A DNA stretch of 64,000 nt. Origin: Sisyra terminalis (taxonomy: Eukaryota > Arthropoda > Insecta > Neuroptera > Sisyridae). A model generated the notes under the pieces. That model did no database searches, was not told the origin of the DNA, and was given only the letters and a program-made list of their open reading frames with translations. The translations under genes and the position numbers were made by a program. The stretch lies in NCBI GenBank assembly GCA_958496175.1, contig OY292280.1, forward strand, positions 15,066,001 to 15,130,000. The letters are read 5' to 3'. Each line of letters starts with the position of its first letter. Position 1 is the stretch's first letter. Shown in pieces: positions 33,931 to 46,680 of this stretch.

Positions 33931-36900
33931 TTAATAAACAGAAATAATATTAAGAGTAGTATTAATGATAATGGTAACAAAATATTTTAATCGTTCAAGA
34001 ATTGTGTATATATAGTGATTCTTTGGGCGCTTGTGTACAATCTGATATAGATTTAGATTTTTATACAATTTTCAATCTTACTGTTTTTATCATGCCTGCT
34101 ATTATACCTAGTTTTTTTGCTTCATATCGAAACAATTGCGTCTTTAGCAACCGTTTATCAATATTCCAAATAATCATAGTTATTAAAAACCAAATAGACA
34201 AACGCCATTTTATACGGCATATTGTATTTTAAATGGATCAAGTACGATTTTATTTCGAAATTTTCAAAATATATATGCATATGCATATACATCTATCACT
34301 CAAAAATATCCTTCAACCATATACCACATTTTTAAACAATAAAAAAAAGGTTATTAACTCGCTATGCGCAACCGCAATTGCGCGGGGGTTGCCTAAGTAT
34401 CGGCTTGTAGTCTTAATACAGTTAATTTACCTAAATGAAATGATTCAATCAAGTTTAATACTAATTTAATTGCATCCTGTCATCATGGATTTGAATTGTA
34501 TGTAAATATATTGTCGGATATTAGTTGTAGAAAAAAAAGCATTGTTTATTAAATTTAACATAATATGATTCACGATATTGTTTTTTCTTACGAATTTACA
34601 ATTATTTAGTGATGCAAATCAGGTTCTATAATACTCCATCTATTGACATTTCCTGTAGAAATTCAATTTTCCTACTACCTCTTAGATTAGAGGAATAAGA
34701 TTCGAAGAGAAATGTTTACGTACGTTGAATTGCTTGTTTTTCATGACGATAAACGTTGTGGAAACAAATTCCGTTCGGTGTACTGCATCTAACGTAACAC
34801 GTTGGAATAAACGAGCAATTCAACATACTTACATTTTTTTGTTGCACATGCGTATATAATTGGAAATGTTTATAATTAAGAGTGAAGAACCACAGTTTTA
34901 AACTCGTTTTGTTCAATTCTTGAATTTAATGACTTCTTTTTCATACTTCTCAAACAATTTCCAATTGTTTGTTAATTTAAGGTAAATGCTTCCCTTATTG
35001 AATCATTGCTCGACATAATATATATATATATATATATATATAGATATTAAAATCATAGATAGCTTTTTAAAGTTTTTTTTTTATCGTAAATCATGTGTTT
35101 ATAAAAATCTCAGTTGCTCAGTATATTACCGGATTTTGTGAATGTTTATTTAATGATCGTTAGGTAGGCTTTCTAGCGACCATTTGTTGCATTAATTGCA
35201 TAAAATAAAAATAGTAGGCTTTGGATTTGAAAGTGTTAAACTAGATAGTATTCATTAGTTCTTATATACAATGACTAGTTGATTTATATAATATCTATCT
35301 TATCACTTTATGACATGTTTATAAACAAAATGTAAATATGTTTTTATCATAGCATTCAACTGTTTAATTGAAGTGAGTTGTGTCACTCAATTTTTGTGCC
35401 AAACTACATATATTCGTTGAACTTTATTAAATCATTCATTCTATATTTTTCTATTGGAAATTCTTCCAAATATTTGTTTTCTTTACTTTTAATCTTACTA
35501 ATCTAAAGCCTTGTATTTTTATATACGTATACCTAATACCTATCTCGCATTTAAAGTTATGCACCACCAGTTCTTAGTTTAAACTGATTGTTATAAACAT
35601 ATTTGAAGTATAACCTCATTATTCATTGATAGATGTTCAACTGTTTTAAGATTAATGTAGTGATTTATCCCATTCACATATTTACATAACAAATTATTAG
35701 TTATTTCCAACATGTTTGATTAAATTTCAGTCAAATTTTGTGATAGTTTTACAGTTACAAGTAGAGAACGTCCGTAAGTTGAAAGGAATATAAATTTATA
35801 TTTTTCTTATAAATTTCTGTCGCCGGATTTTTATAGAATAAGAAAAAAATAAATAAATAAATAAAAAAAAAGGCAAGCTATCAAGGTTTCAAGAAAAATC
35901 ATTTTTTTTTTATCCAAATATGCCAATGTTGCAAATTGTATGTTTTGCAAATGCGCATGATCGATCAGTAGTCAGTTCAAAAGCAATCAGAAATGAGGTT
36001 ATACTTCAAATATGCTATTACATTTTACAATAAACAGTGCTTTTCTTTTTTTAATAACCAAAATAAAATTGAATAAAAAAAATTAAAAAGCTTATCTATG
36101 ATAAATGATATATGAATATACAATTGACACGTTTTGGTGTTCTAAATACCTAATAAAAGAATAATTCTTGCACTACATCGTACTTGACACTTAACACGTT
36201 AGAGTTCGCGTCGCGACAACAGAACCGGAACTAGTTTGACGATCTTGTCTTGAACTAACAGTATGTGTCTTCTGTCTTAGTGAAGCGAATTATTTGTTAA
36301 AAAATGCTAGAAAAACGACAATTTGGAATATGCTCATTCATAAGTCCTTTTCCGCTATTTTCTAGGAAGTTTATAAATCAGTCTGAAGCACAAACTAACA
36401 ATAATATTTAAATGTTTAGAGAGAAGAAATAATTCAAGTTAATGTTCCTTAAATAAATTGGTTACGAGACGTAAACTGCCTGGTTTTTGCATTTTTATGG
36501 TAAACAAACTTCTGATTATCAAATCTAGGAATTTGATCGGTATTTCAAAAAAACAAACCTAAACAAACCCAAAGGAAGATAAAAATCTCAGTCGGATCCT
36601 GTATGAATAATTCTCAAAAAATGCATTCAAAGTACTTTAAAATAGATGACGAGATTTTTTTATAAATATAATGTATATATATATATGTATTATATTATTT
36701 TTATAAAAATTTTAGTTGTAGTTTTGTAGATTTAATGTTAATGTTTAAGTTATAATTTTTAAGTTTTTTTAATGAGTGACATTGGACAGACATTTCTATT
36801 GGCTTAATAATTTAGGGTATGCGCATATCGTTGACTCGTTCAACTGCGCGCGCATGAGATTGAGTTGCTCATTAAAATTAGCCTAATCGTCCAACGGAAT

Positions 36901-37383
36901 CATGAACGATTGAATCATTGTTAGAATATGTGTTTATATTAATAAACGACAAGTTGGCATTTTTGTCAAAGTTTTTGTTGGTGATTAAGTCAAAAAGTGT
37001 CGAAATGAATTCAATTCGGTTCTAAAGGACGGTTAGTCTAAGGTTTTTCAAACTCATTTCGCATTTTTGTTTCAACTATAGTTATTACATTATTTGTACG
37101 TTTCCAACTGCTCCATAATCACCATGAGTAACTCTAATACCAAACGATTTTTTAACAAAAAAATACGAAATACATGACGGCACAAAGTGCATTTATAACG
37201 TTGCACAGTTGTTTTCAAAAATGTTCATATTTGCAAGGCGGGTGGGATTTAGAGTGGGACAGTATCGTACAATAGGAAAGTTGAGTCAAAAAAAATTGCA
37301 ATAAATATGTAAGTTGGCAACCACCGCCTAACGTGCAATATGTCTGTAATAAAACAAACATTTGAAAACAATTTTCTGTGTAA
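33931..37383. other. Intergenic, no gene recognised
   Basis: Very A+T-rich. It contains a (TA)n microsatellite at 35017-35042 and scattered homopolymers. Short frames (34002-34232, 34233-34469, minus 34716-34916) look like chance. Confidence 0.55.
35017..35042. repeat. (TA)n microsatellite
   Basis: About 12 uninterrupted TA units. Confidence 0.95.
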
Positions 37384-37456
37384 GCTTATGGTGACCGAGT
37401 GGTCAAGGTGGCCGCTCCAAAACTGTTCGGTTATTGATTCGAATCTCTTAGTGAGC
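37384..37456 (+). repeat. tRNA-like sequence (SINE head or tRNA pseudogene)
   Basis: A good A box TGACCGAGTGG (37392-37402) and a B box GATTCGAATCT (37436-37446) lie 33 bp apart. The D stem ACC/GGT forms, and the first seven bases GCTTATG can pair with AGTGAGC at the 3' end, allowing wobble and one mismatch. This resembles a Ser/Leu-type tRNA body. The T-arm G53 is replaced by A and the anticodon arm is irregular, so it is more likely a SINE head or pseudogene than a working tRNA. Confidence 0.5.
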
Positions 37457-37493
37457 AAATTGTCGATATTTCTCAACCTATGTTGTATCTATG

Positions 37494-37647
37494 CAAGGTT
37501 TATAAAATACACAGGTGGCCTCATGCGCTATGCGTCGTATCCAGAAAAAAATCGTATATAGCTTCAGACTAACTCAAATTTCAAAATTCTTCGTATGGCG
37601 TCATCTTTTTTTTCTAATGGGGCGACCTGTGTAATTTATAAACCTTG
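37494..37647. mobile_element. 154-bp MITE with 9-bp target duplication, copy 2
   Basis: It starts CAAGGTTTATAAAATACACA and ends TGTAATTTATAAACCTTG. Flanking 9-bp duplication GTATCTATG (37485-37493 and 37648-37656). The interior is the reverse complement of the copy at 8745-8898 (CGTATGGCGTCAT versus ATGACGTCATACG). Confidence 0.88.
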
Positions 37648-37807
37648 GTATCTATGTGGATTGTATACCCTTTTACTCTGTTTCGATTGCATACAATGTG
37701 TATGAGTGACAACACATATACTGTCGTCTACGATGCGCATTCACCTGACGCATCCTCATTCTTTACATTGGTGTGCGCGAGATGGCGCTTGTTACAATTC
37801 CTTCTTT

Positions 37808-38011
37808 AGAGCCTATTCACAGGAGGCGTTTTTTAGCAGCGCGACAAACTTAGAAGCGCTACAACAGTCACTCGTCTTTCTTTATTCAACGTAAGTAAGT
37901 ACGACCAGACTGGTATGGTTGGTATTCAAACGCGCGTTTAAAGCGCGACAAAAATTCAGTCGCCGCGTTTTTTTGAAGCGCGACAAAACGCCTCGTGTCT
38001 CAATAGGCTCT
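37808..38011. mobile_element. Probable MITE, 204 bp, with AGAGCCTATT ends
   Basis: The left end AGAGCCTATT with AGGCGTTTTTTAG and the right end AACGCCT with AATAGGCTCT are inverted. The motif GCGCGACAAA recurs inside. Immediately after it, a 23-24-bp unit (ATAGGCTCTTCTTGTTATTA) is tandemly repeated twice (about 38003-38050). Target duplication is unclear. Confidence 0.5.
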
Positions 38012-38204
38012 TCTTGTTATTACGCATAGGCTCTTATTGTTATTACGCATATGTAAACAAATAACATGATTCGTCAAGTTTATTTGTTTCACGTAAGTTT
38101 TTATACAACTACAAATTGTTAATTGAAAGCAACTTTAATCTTTAAGTTACTAGGATTGACAAATTGTTGCCTGGAAAATTTTCAAGTGAAAAATTTAATA
38201 ATTA

Positions 38205-38435
38205 CAGGGGCGTACCTATCATCTATACATGTGTATATAAAAAACATACTAAGGACAAAAAACAATATAATTTAGAAATGTTTTATTCTTTTTTTCAAAG
38301 TGCGCTTGTCTTTTCTTTTTCTTCAAACCAATCCAATCAAGAGATAAGTTTTATGGATGTTATGCTAATTTGTTTTTAAATTTTTCACACCGATTTTAAT
38401 AGCACCGTGTCAACATCACTGTAGATACGCCACTG
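38205..38435. mobile_element. hAT-type MITE, 231 bp
   Basis: It starts CAGGGGCGTACCTA and ends TAGATACGCCACTG. These inverted ends resemble those of the 1.56-kb elements (CAGTGGCGT). The 8-bp flanks AATAATTA and AGTAGATA match at only five positions, so the duplication is decayed or absent. Confidence 0.65.
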
Positions 38436-39832
38436 AGTAGATATTCTTCAATTACTTCTCCATTTTTGTTTCAGTATTTATGTGACATACTGAATACTAA
38501 TTTGTGTGTATTTTTTCTAATTGAAAAAATATCTTCACTAGTCAATCATTGAATTTTTCACTACGGCACACAAGTTTATATGAAATGCGCATGCCGAGTC
38601 TGCGTGTTTAACTTCAATCGACATTAACCATTCAAATATGGGAGCAAATAAATTTGTCTATCCTTTTAATTTTCTTAATTATGTAGGGAAAAGGAATACA
38701 CATTGTACTATTGGGCTAGTCAGAGATTGATGTTTTGCCATTCGTTTTAAAACTATTTAATCCGAATTTTGTATTGGTATCATGTCGAATATATTGGAAA
38801 CGTATCAGGTATTACATTTTGTGTTCCTTTTTCCATTCGTATTATATTCCATCGTATGATGACTTTGTTGTTTATTATTGAGTCACATTTAATGAAAAAA
38901 AAAATTTTTTTTATTTTACTTGTAATATCAATTTAAATACTATTGCAAATTTGGTATGAAATGAATGGAATGAATGAAATGAATGAAATTCGGTCTATAT
39001 TTGTCCGTTATATTGTGTATTCTCTGTTGGACCATTATTTACGCTTTTTTTATCGGTTTTATAGAAAGGAAAATTTGTAGTAGGATCCTCATAAGAAGGC
39101 AAAAACGAAGAGACAAAGAAAGAAGACACAACAAAAAGTATTCTAAATAATAAGTTTTCAATGATGATTATTAATTAGTGTTTTGTAACGACGAATTCCA
39201 AACGAGTTCAAATCCATTTGAGCACTTGTGATTTCTTGATCCAAATGTTCAAAATCTAGTACTAAAAACAAATGAGTTAGGAACAAAATTATTCCGTCTT
39301 CACTTCTCAGTTATTAAAATAGGGACATGTGCAGTTAAAATATTTAGCAAACATCATTGTAAATCAACTGTAATGTAACACCATTGTAAAAAAGTGATCA
39401 GAAAATTATTTCGAATTTTAATCGGTAAATAAGCAGTAACAGGTTTGGTTCAGCCTTAATACTTATTGTGTTTAGTGAGTTCCTATTGTCTCTATTTCAA
39501 GTAGAGTAGCTAAATGAGTTCGTGGGCTCTGCGATTCATTTTTACGCAAATCAGAATTGGAATTGATTATGTCGGGTTCTTTCTAATAATGATGATCTGT
39601 AACCAAAGCACTATCGTTGGGTACCTGCTAAGTGCAATTTTAATCAATTGTTTTTGTTCCATTAAGAAGAAAATACGAAATACTATCGAAAGACAAACTG
39701 ATAAATCACTTGAAATATAGAAATTTCAAAATATAACATGAAACGAAAATCTGCTTTATGTAGTAACTTATGTAGCTTACATTTACTTCGTTCCCCTGTA
39801 CAATTTCTTAAAATGGACTTAGCAGGTTAACA
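38436..39832. other. Intergenic, no gene recognised
   Basis: A+T-rich with an ATGAATGAA-type minisatellite near 38957-38990. The 68-codon frame at 39514-39720 has a hydrophobic N-terminal half but no family features. Confidence 0.5.
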
Positions 39833-39840
39833 CTTTAGGC

Positions 39841-40212
39841 CAACTATACTCAACCTGTTTTTTTTCCTCCGGGCCGTATTTCGATTTTTCCTTCTTTACG
39901 CGGGCCGCAACATATTCATATTAAACTGTAAATATAACACAAAACTGACCACCAGGCTGGTCGACCCGGTGAACACGCAAGTACTGCGGTTTTTGCATCA
40001 ATAATTGCACAAGAAGTTATACTGGCAACACTGCCCCGTTTGTACCGACTTGCTAATCGACAGATTACAACCTAGGATAGATAGTTTTTTGTCCTGATTA
40101 CGAAACAAATTTGAGAACATATTAAAAACAACAACAAAAAAATATTTTATGACAATAATAATTTTGGATTGCAGAGAACTGCGTTAAGCGGGCCGCAGGT
40201 TGAGTATGGCTG
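39841..40212. mobile_element. hAT MITE, 372 bp, with perfect 8-bp target duplication
   Basis: It starts CAACTATACTCAACCTG and ends CAGGTTGAGTATGGCTG (inverted with two mismatches). Subterminal CGGGCCGYA blocks lie on both sides. The 8-bp duplication CTTTAGGC is at 39833-39840 and 40213-40220. Confidence 0.88.
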
Positions 40213-40370
40213 CTTTAGGCCAACATGTTATCGGTGTGAACAGTGCGCATGCGTGAATTAGACATAGATTTAATATAAGGCCCATTTTAATTTTTAATAA
40301 TACCATTTTTGCAATATAGCTTCGTAAAATAATTTAAAAGTATTATGTAAACTCCGTAAGGAGGGCGTGA

Positions 40371-40881
40371 TAAGCTTGGATCAGGAACGTCGAAATTTGA
40401 GAACTGGTTTCGATATTATTCCTGTACGTATTGTTCACTCGAATGCAATTTGTACGTAAATTTTGACATGCCAGAAATGAAGAAGCGACTGTTATTTTCA
40501 AATATGTGTTTATATTGTATTATGTAAAATTAAATTTTCCAAATAAAGTTTACTTTGGCTCAAGTCCATTTCAGCACACCCACAATCTGGCAACGTTGCA
40601 TTTTCGACTCTGTTTTAATTTAATTTGCAATTAAATCGGTCCATTATAAAAATTTAGCTACAAAACAGAGAATTATACTGCGAATTAAATTAAAAACAAC
40701 ATCGAAAATGCAATGTTGGCAGATTGTGGGTGTGCTAAAATGGACTTGAGACCAAAATTTAATTTTATATATTATAATATAAATACAATAAATACATTTG
40801 AAAATGTCATAATGGCATATGTCAATGTTTACGTACAAATTGCATTCGAGTGCATACAAATTGCATCCTGATCCAAGTTTA
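40371..40881. mobile_element. Composite MITE copy 2 (relative of 29618-30189)
   Basis: It starts TAAGCTTGGATCAGGAACGT and ends CCTGATCCAAGTTTA. The right arm is shortened compared with copy 1. It contains the identical-length nested MITE at 40559-40750. Confidence 0.75.
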
Positions 40882-41632
40882 AATCGTATTACCTATATGT
40901 TGTAAACTACAAACAATGTGTAAACACAAAGTAAACACAAAGGGTTCTTTTTTTTGACTCTCAAAATTATTCGCGATAAAAAAATAAAAAAATAAAAAAA
41001 AAATAAAAGGGCGATAATTTTTCTTTCTTACTTTAAGTAGTAATAGAAATTATGTTAAGATTTTTTTTTCATCTTTCATTCAGATCTATGCAATTTTTAT
41101 TCAATATTTTCAAAACCTTATAAAAAAGTAATGATGAGTTTTCTATTATGAAAAATATTTTTTATGCAAAGTAAAGTAAGTTTCGTTGTATAATCAAATG
41201 CTTCTGTTTCTAATTTTAAATATGTACGATGTTGTAATTATTCATTACTCAAAAGATAATATAAGCAAAACCAATTATGACAAATAATAAAAATTGAAAA
41301 AGCATGGCTCAAAAAAGATTGTATAAATAATGAAAGTGTGCAATGATCTACTCGTTAAATTGATTAATTTTGATGTATGAAATACGATGTAAACATTTAT
41401 TATGTGCGTTCCTTTGGCGTTAAGTTTGCGAAGAATCGAATCCAAATTTGATATGAATTGTTAATTGAACTTTCAAGACTTTTGCAGGCTGTAATTAAGT
41501 CTAATGACATTACATTTTCGTGGAACACCAATCATTGCTGATTCACGTACTATCAGTGAAGAAACTTGAACTATTTTGATTTGAAACAAACAAAAAAAAA
41601 ATGATGAGGAAATGTTCCAAATAATATCATAA

Positions 41633-41681
41633 TGGCGTAGTGGTAATTTTCATTTTGTAAGCTAGTAGGTCTGGGTGCAAA
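41633..41681 (+). repeat. Possible tRNA-derived SINE relic
   Basis: A perfect A-box consensus TGGCGTAGTGG (41633-41643) is followed 27 bp later by a degenerate B box GGGTGCAAACT (about 41673-41683). No clear body or tail can be bounded. Confidence 0.35.
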
Positions 41682-42141
41682 CTGACCAATCATGTACATT
41701 TTTATTTCCAGAGTTGTGGCTAATAGAACCCAAAAAGTCGTAACAGACTATTGTATTTCTATAGGGATTATAAAAAAATAGAATAAAAACATTTGAGTAG
41801 TTGAAATGTTACCAACGTTGTCGCGCTACTTTAGCACTGCGTCATTTAAAATTGTACTCCAATTTAGCGAGTGGATCATTGGAATGGTGAAAATTGGTTG
41901 CATATGATTTTATATAATTGAAATTACTTCCAAGCATAGACAAATATGATTGATTTTATGGACTATTGAGAGCACATGCGTATTGAACTTGTTAAACTAT
42001 ATTATTATCTACATAATTTCTATTCTTGCATATTGTTTCTATTTTATGACTGTGATATAAAACAATGGACAAAGGCGAAAAAACGTTTTTTTTTTTTTTT
42101 TTTTTTTTATATTTCCCCTCACATATCAATTTGACTTTCTT

Positions 42142-42441
42142 TCAGGCTAAAAAAATAAGATTATGAGTGGAGATTGATCGGTGGGTGGGTGATTGGTTAG
42201 TGGACAAAATGTTATCAGAATGTTCAGGGTGGGGAGGTGTGTTTGGATTTTGAGACGAGAGGAAAGAGAGGTGAGTAATTGGCAGCATGTTATAATCGTA
42301 GTCGTAGTTATAGTAGTGGTTTGAATCTATAGATCCGGAGGTGATCTTGGATGCTGGAGGTGGTGATCCATCGTCCCTCTCTTGCTTCGATCCATTGATC
42401 GAAAGATCGACGCTCTCCTTTCGACCAATTGATCTGATCAA
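42142..42441 (-). CDS. Uncertain minus-strand frame, 99 codons
   Basis: The frame has less A+T than its surroundings and a Ser/Pro/Tyr-rich composition (YYNYDYDYN, SPTHRS). It ends in TGA at 42142 and is preceded upstream on its own strand by an AG acceptor-like site. No domain is recognised and no second exon could be linked. It may equally be the G+C-richer promoter/5' UTR of the plus-strand DAN-like gene read backwards. Confidence 0.2.
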   Translation of the reverse strand: MIRSIGRKESVDLSINGSKQERDDGSPPPASKITSGSIDSNHYYNYDYDYNMLPITHLSFLSSQNPNTPPHPEHSDNILSTNQSPTHRSISTHNLIFLA

Positions 42442-42499
42442 GATCTCTTATTTCTCTCAACTTGTTTCTTAGCCAGTTTTTCATTACAATTACATAGAC

Positions 42500-42876
42500 C
42501 TCTTCGTGTTAAATCTAAACAGAATATTAACACACTCGCGTCGGACAATTTGATACAGTAAAAACCGTGGTGGATCAAAAGTCTCCAACTACAAAGCGAT
42601 TTCAACGAATTTCTCCCATCCAAGCTACCTAGCATTTGTTGTCCGGACCGCTTCCAGTTGACTACATCATTCCATTACTGTTTCTCATTTGCAAGTGTTT
42701 GTGACGACCCGTTCGCAACCAGAAATCCGACCAGAAATCCACCAAACCCAAGTTCAATCGATCCAATCCATTTGGCTACCAAGTGACAAACATGTTACAC
42801 ATTGCATAATTATTGCCATTGTGAAATTAGCACAAACGATTTTTTCCTACCGATTCCGTTCCATTGCTACAAAAAG
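42500..42876 (+). other. Probable noncoding 5' exon/promoter of the DAN-like gene
   Basis: The sequence is less A+T-rich than its surroundings and ends in a strong donor CAAAAAG|gtaagt (42877). The next good acceptor is catttacag at 44682, seven bases before the DAN ATG, so a 1.8-kb 5' UTR intron is likely. The 5' end of this exon is not defined. Confidence 0.4.
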
Positions 42877-44689
42877 GTAAGTCCACTTTTTGTTTTCTTC
42901 TATGTTTTAGTATTCATTAAGCAACAAGTTCCGCATTTTGTGTTGTTATTTTTGTCCAACACTTGGGAAATCTATGATTGATAGAGGTTTGCGTTTTAAA
43001 CAGTGATTCTGACCGGTTCACCTTCGCTGCTAAAGTGGTTTGAATTGTGTTTGAACAAATTTCTTCAGTCGACACATACGACACAATTGTTCGAGTCGAG
43101 TGGCTGCTTTCAGAATTGCCATTTATAATGCGCCGTTTTATCAACAATTTTTCCTTCTCATGTAGCAGCAGCAGCATCATTGTTGTCACATAATTAGATC
43201 ATTTTCATCCCCCCATGTTGATAGTTCAACAAATAATTATTAATCGCACTGCAGCATTTGTCCGAAAATCAGCGATGGATTAAATCATTATTGGTCATTT
43301 CCTCGACCTTTTTTGCGTAATTCAAGGTGTACGTAATTCGATTTTGTTGTACACTTTTAATTCGTTTGGGTTATGGGATTTTGCTTAATTCCATTTAGAT
43401 CTCATGTAGGAACTCTCAATAATCACAACAGCACGGTCAGTTGTTACGAAATAACGTTAATATTTTAAACGTTAACATACTGCCAGTGTAAATCGTATAA
43501 ATTTATAAGGAAATATGTGAAATAAACTATTTCATTTTCATATTAATGGGAACATTTTTTTTTTTTTTTTTTTTGGAATGCGACGGATATGGGAGTAATG
43601 CTTAAGAAAGTAAACTTCAGTAGTCAAGCGATGAAAACGTCGATTATATCAATTTTTTATGTTTGACCAATTTTGAAAATTATTAAAATTAAAACGATCA
43701 CAAGTTTCTTCGTATAGATATTTTTTTTTTTTTTTTTATGCCAACCGGGTTGCATACAAATACACTTGACAATTTAACAACGCAAATTAAATTCTTGAAA
43801 AGTACAATTAGAAATGATACCTACACAAATGTGAAAATTGATTTGCTTACGCATTTATTACAAACTGTTGGTCAATTTAAATCGATATGGGCGATTAAAG
43901 TAGAGATTTGTTTTTTTTCAACAGATTTTTATTTGAATTTATACAGCGCTTTTGGAAGCCTGTTTAATATGTATGCCAGTATAAATGAATAATTTGATTT
44001 AAGTTTCCTTGTTTGTTGGCCAATTTAGGGTTCAATGTTTTTCGGGGTGCTTACAAAGGTTTCCAGAAAAAAGGATATACTTCCGCTCCTAATTATGTTG
44101 TACTGTGCAAAAGCTTGGCACATAATTTGAATTTAGTCTGTGATTATTTTGTGACGGATTACATAGTAGTTACGGAGGTATCCTGTATCACTTGACAATC
44201 ATTGAACTACTGAAGAAGTTTTTTTTATATGGTACACCGGGACGCGACTTGGAGAGCGTTAACAGTGGAACCTTAGACTTATTATGCTCCCTGGATACCT
44301 ATTTCATTTACTGTATGCCGAGCATATATTTTTTGTTGGCAATCAGTCGCTTCTTGTAAGCTTGAGCCGATTTTTAAAATGAAAAATAGCTTTCAATCTC
44401 GAGGTTATTTGAAATAAGTTTTCTTCAAGACTTGTCTTAAATTGTTTATGGCACATGCACTATGACTATGATGAGGCGGAGCATATAACCCGCCAATAGG
44501 TCACAATATATTTTGGCCATTACGCACAATTTACGACTCTGGTTCATTCTTTATCAATCAATGCATAGAATATGCAGCTGTACTTATATTTTATGGTCAA
44601 AGCCCAGGATTGCCTCGAATTAAAAGTAGAGATGAGTTATAAAAGAAGTAATTGTTACAGGATATTTTTTTTTCATTTACAGGAAAGCG

Positions 44690-46611
44690 ATGAAAAGCAT
44701 ATTCATTTCAGGAGTGTTTTGTCTGACATGGATTTCTATTGGCTATTCTCACCGGGAACATAAAGTCCACAATATCGTATTGTACCCTGACAAGCAATCA
44801 TGGTGCAAGACAACTCCGATAAAACAGGTATTTTTGATTTTGACTACAATTTTCGACAGAATATTTATTAAAATTGATTGATCTTGCGAAATGACTTAAA
44901 ACTTCTTACAACGAGTCATCCATTCAATATTTTTCCCATAGTATTTTACTATTTTATTGTACCATAATGACCAGATCTTACCAAAACCTGTATATATGCT
45001 ATGAAGAGAGTTCATATTAACAATATTTCATAGCGTGGTGCAATCAATAAACAATTGTAACTTATTAATCCACACGGATTCGGACCTCCGAACAGTGAAA
45101 TATTCCGTTGTCAGGATTTTTTTGTCGTTAGGATACTTTGTCGGGGAATCAAATATCGTAGAACGTTTTATAGTAACGATATAAAAGCGTGAGTATAGAT
45201 GCGTGGTAGTGAAAAGTATTCAGACGAATGGACAGTTGTAAAATTCTTAGACAGTTGTTAATATAATGACTGTCGAGTTTCTAGTCGTGAAAATACTGAT
45301 AACGATTCTTTTGACAGTATATAACGGTAGAAAGAATAATTGAGAAAACAGAGAAACTGTTTTTATGAAGCACTTATTGGTTTTTTTGTTCAAATCTAGG
45401 TAGTTGGTGAAGCTGGATATGGATCAACTACAGTGGAAAACAGTGTATGTGTCGGTACGTGTTTTTCGTACAGTATTCCACATACCTCCGACACCACAAT
45501 AACACCATACTGTGATAGTTGTCAACCATCAGAAACTCACTGGTTTCACGTGACTTTAACAAAAGAAGCTAATGCTGATGAAGAGTTGAGTGAGTATCGA
45601 AACCAGGAAACGGATACTCCTCTTCCTGACAAGATTCAGAAACACGTTCAGATTATTACAAACTGTACGTGTTCTTCTTGCAGCGATCAGCTGAACAAAA
45701 AGCATTTGGATCTTCATAATACAACCGAATTACCCAAATATTTTCTTGCCGACTATAAATCAATTGAAAATCGTTCCATTTTAGATGCGACGTCCATAAG
45801 CCAAACTACTGCTACACCGGTTTCAGCCAGTCTACCCACGTTTACTCCTTTTGAGGTTCCAGAACTTTTACAACTTGTCAATATGTCCAATCATTCCAAA
45901 TCGATGCATAACAATGATTTGTTCGAGAAGTATAGAAATGAACAGTTTCAAAACGTATCTGACGCCCAGAAATATTTTCTCAACACACGTCTAATCAATT
46001 TGCTAAAAAACATTCAGAACAGCTCACTGATAGATTCGACTCCAACCGAGAACAGTTTCAATTATGATCGCGATCTATTAAACGAACTGTTAACAATCAT
46101 TGAAGGATCCGAAAACAATCTGAATGATAAAAACTTAATGGAGTTTGTAAATTTCGTCAACGTTCACAACAGTGAAGACTTTGAACTAGATTTGACTCCT
46201 CTGAAGCTGGTGCTGACTCGGTACGAAAGTGAGAAAAAATTTGAAAAAACCACTCCAGCAACAAAAGAAACTGTTGAATATTCGCATGTGAAACCAGAAT
46301 CTGACAGCAGAAAAAAGCACCTGCACCATCACCACGACAACCATCATCATAACCACCATCACCACCACCACCACTATTCTGGTGAACACATCAGTCTTCC
46401 GGATAGTTCGGAATCTACTGGAAAACTTATATATGGACCCCACGGAAGTTTAGTGGTGCAACCTGATCACTATGGCGAAGAAAAGTTGACCATTGCACCA
46501 CATTTACTTAAACCCAACACAGAAGGAACCATTGTTCACTATGAAGGCCATGTTAATAACATTAATAATGAAAATGACCACCACCAGAAAGCCGCCCTAA
46601 ATGATGTTTAA
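44690..46611 (+). CDS. NBL1-like: Secreted DAN/NBL1-family cystine-knot protein
   Basis: Two coding exons, 44690-44827 and 45400-46611 (donor aaacag|gtattt, acceptor aaatctag, phase 0), encode 449 residues. The ATG lies 7 nt after an acceptor; residues 1-20 are a signal peptide (MKSIFISGVFCLTWISIGYS). The cystine-knot domain (39-140) matches NBL1/DAN: SWCK, SVCVGTCFSYSIPHT, YCDSCQPSETHW, NCTCSSC. Cysteines are at 39, 63, 67, 84, 87, 135, 137 and 140. DAN proteins bind BMP/GDF ligands extracellularly. Unusually, the Gly-Cys before finger 1 reads Gly52-Tyr53 and the Cys after WxxVTL is also absent. A ~309-residue hydrophilic tail follows, far longer than in vertebrate NBL1, with a His tract at about 350-375. 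The family call is firm; BMP antagonism is inferred. Confidence 0.9.
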
Positions 46612-46680
46612 AAAAATAACAAAACTGCATTTTTTATTAAAATAACCAAAACTTTATTAGTCATAAGCAATACACTATTC
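46612..46680 (+). promoter_or_regulatory. DAN-like 3' UTR start with ATTAAA poly(A) signal candidate
   Basis: ATTAAA at 46636-46641, 25 bp after the stop codon, is the nearest poly(A) signal variant. Confidence 0.35.
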
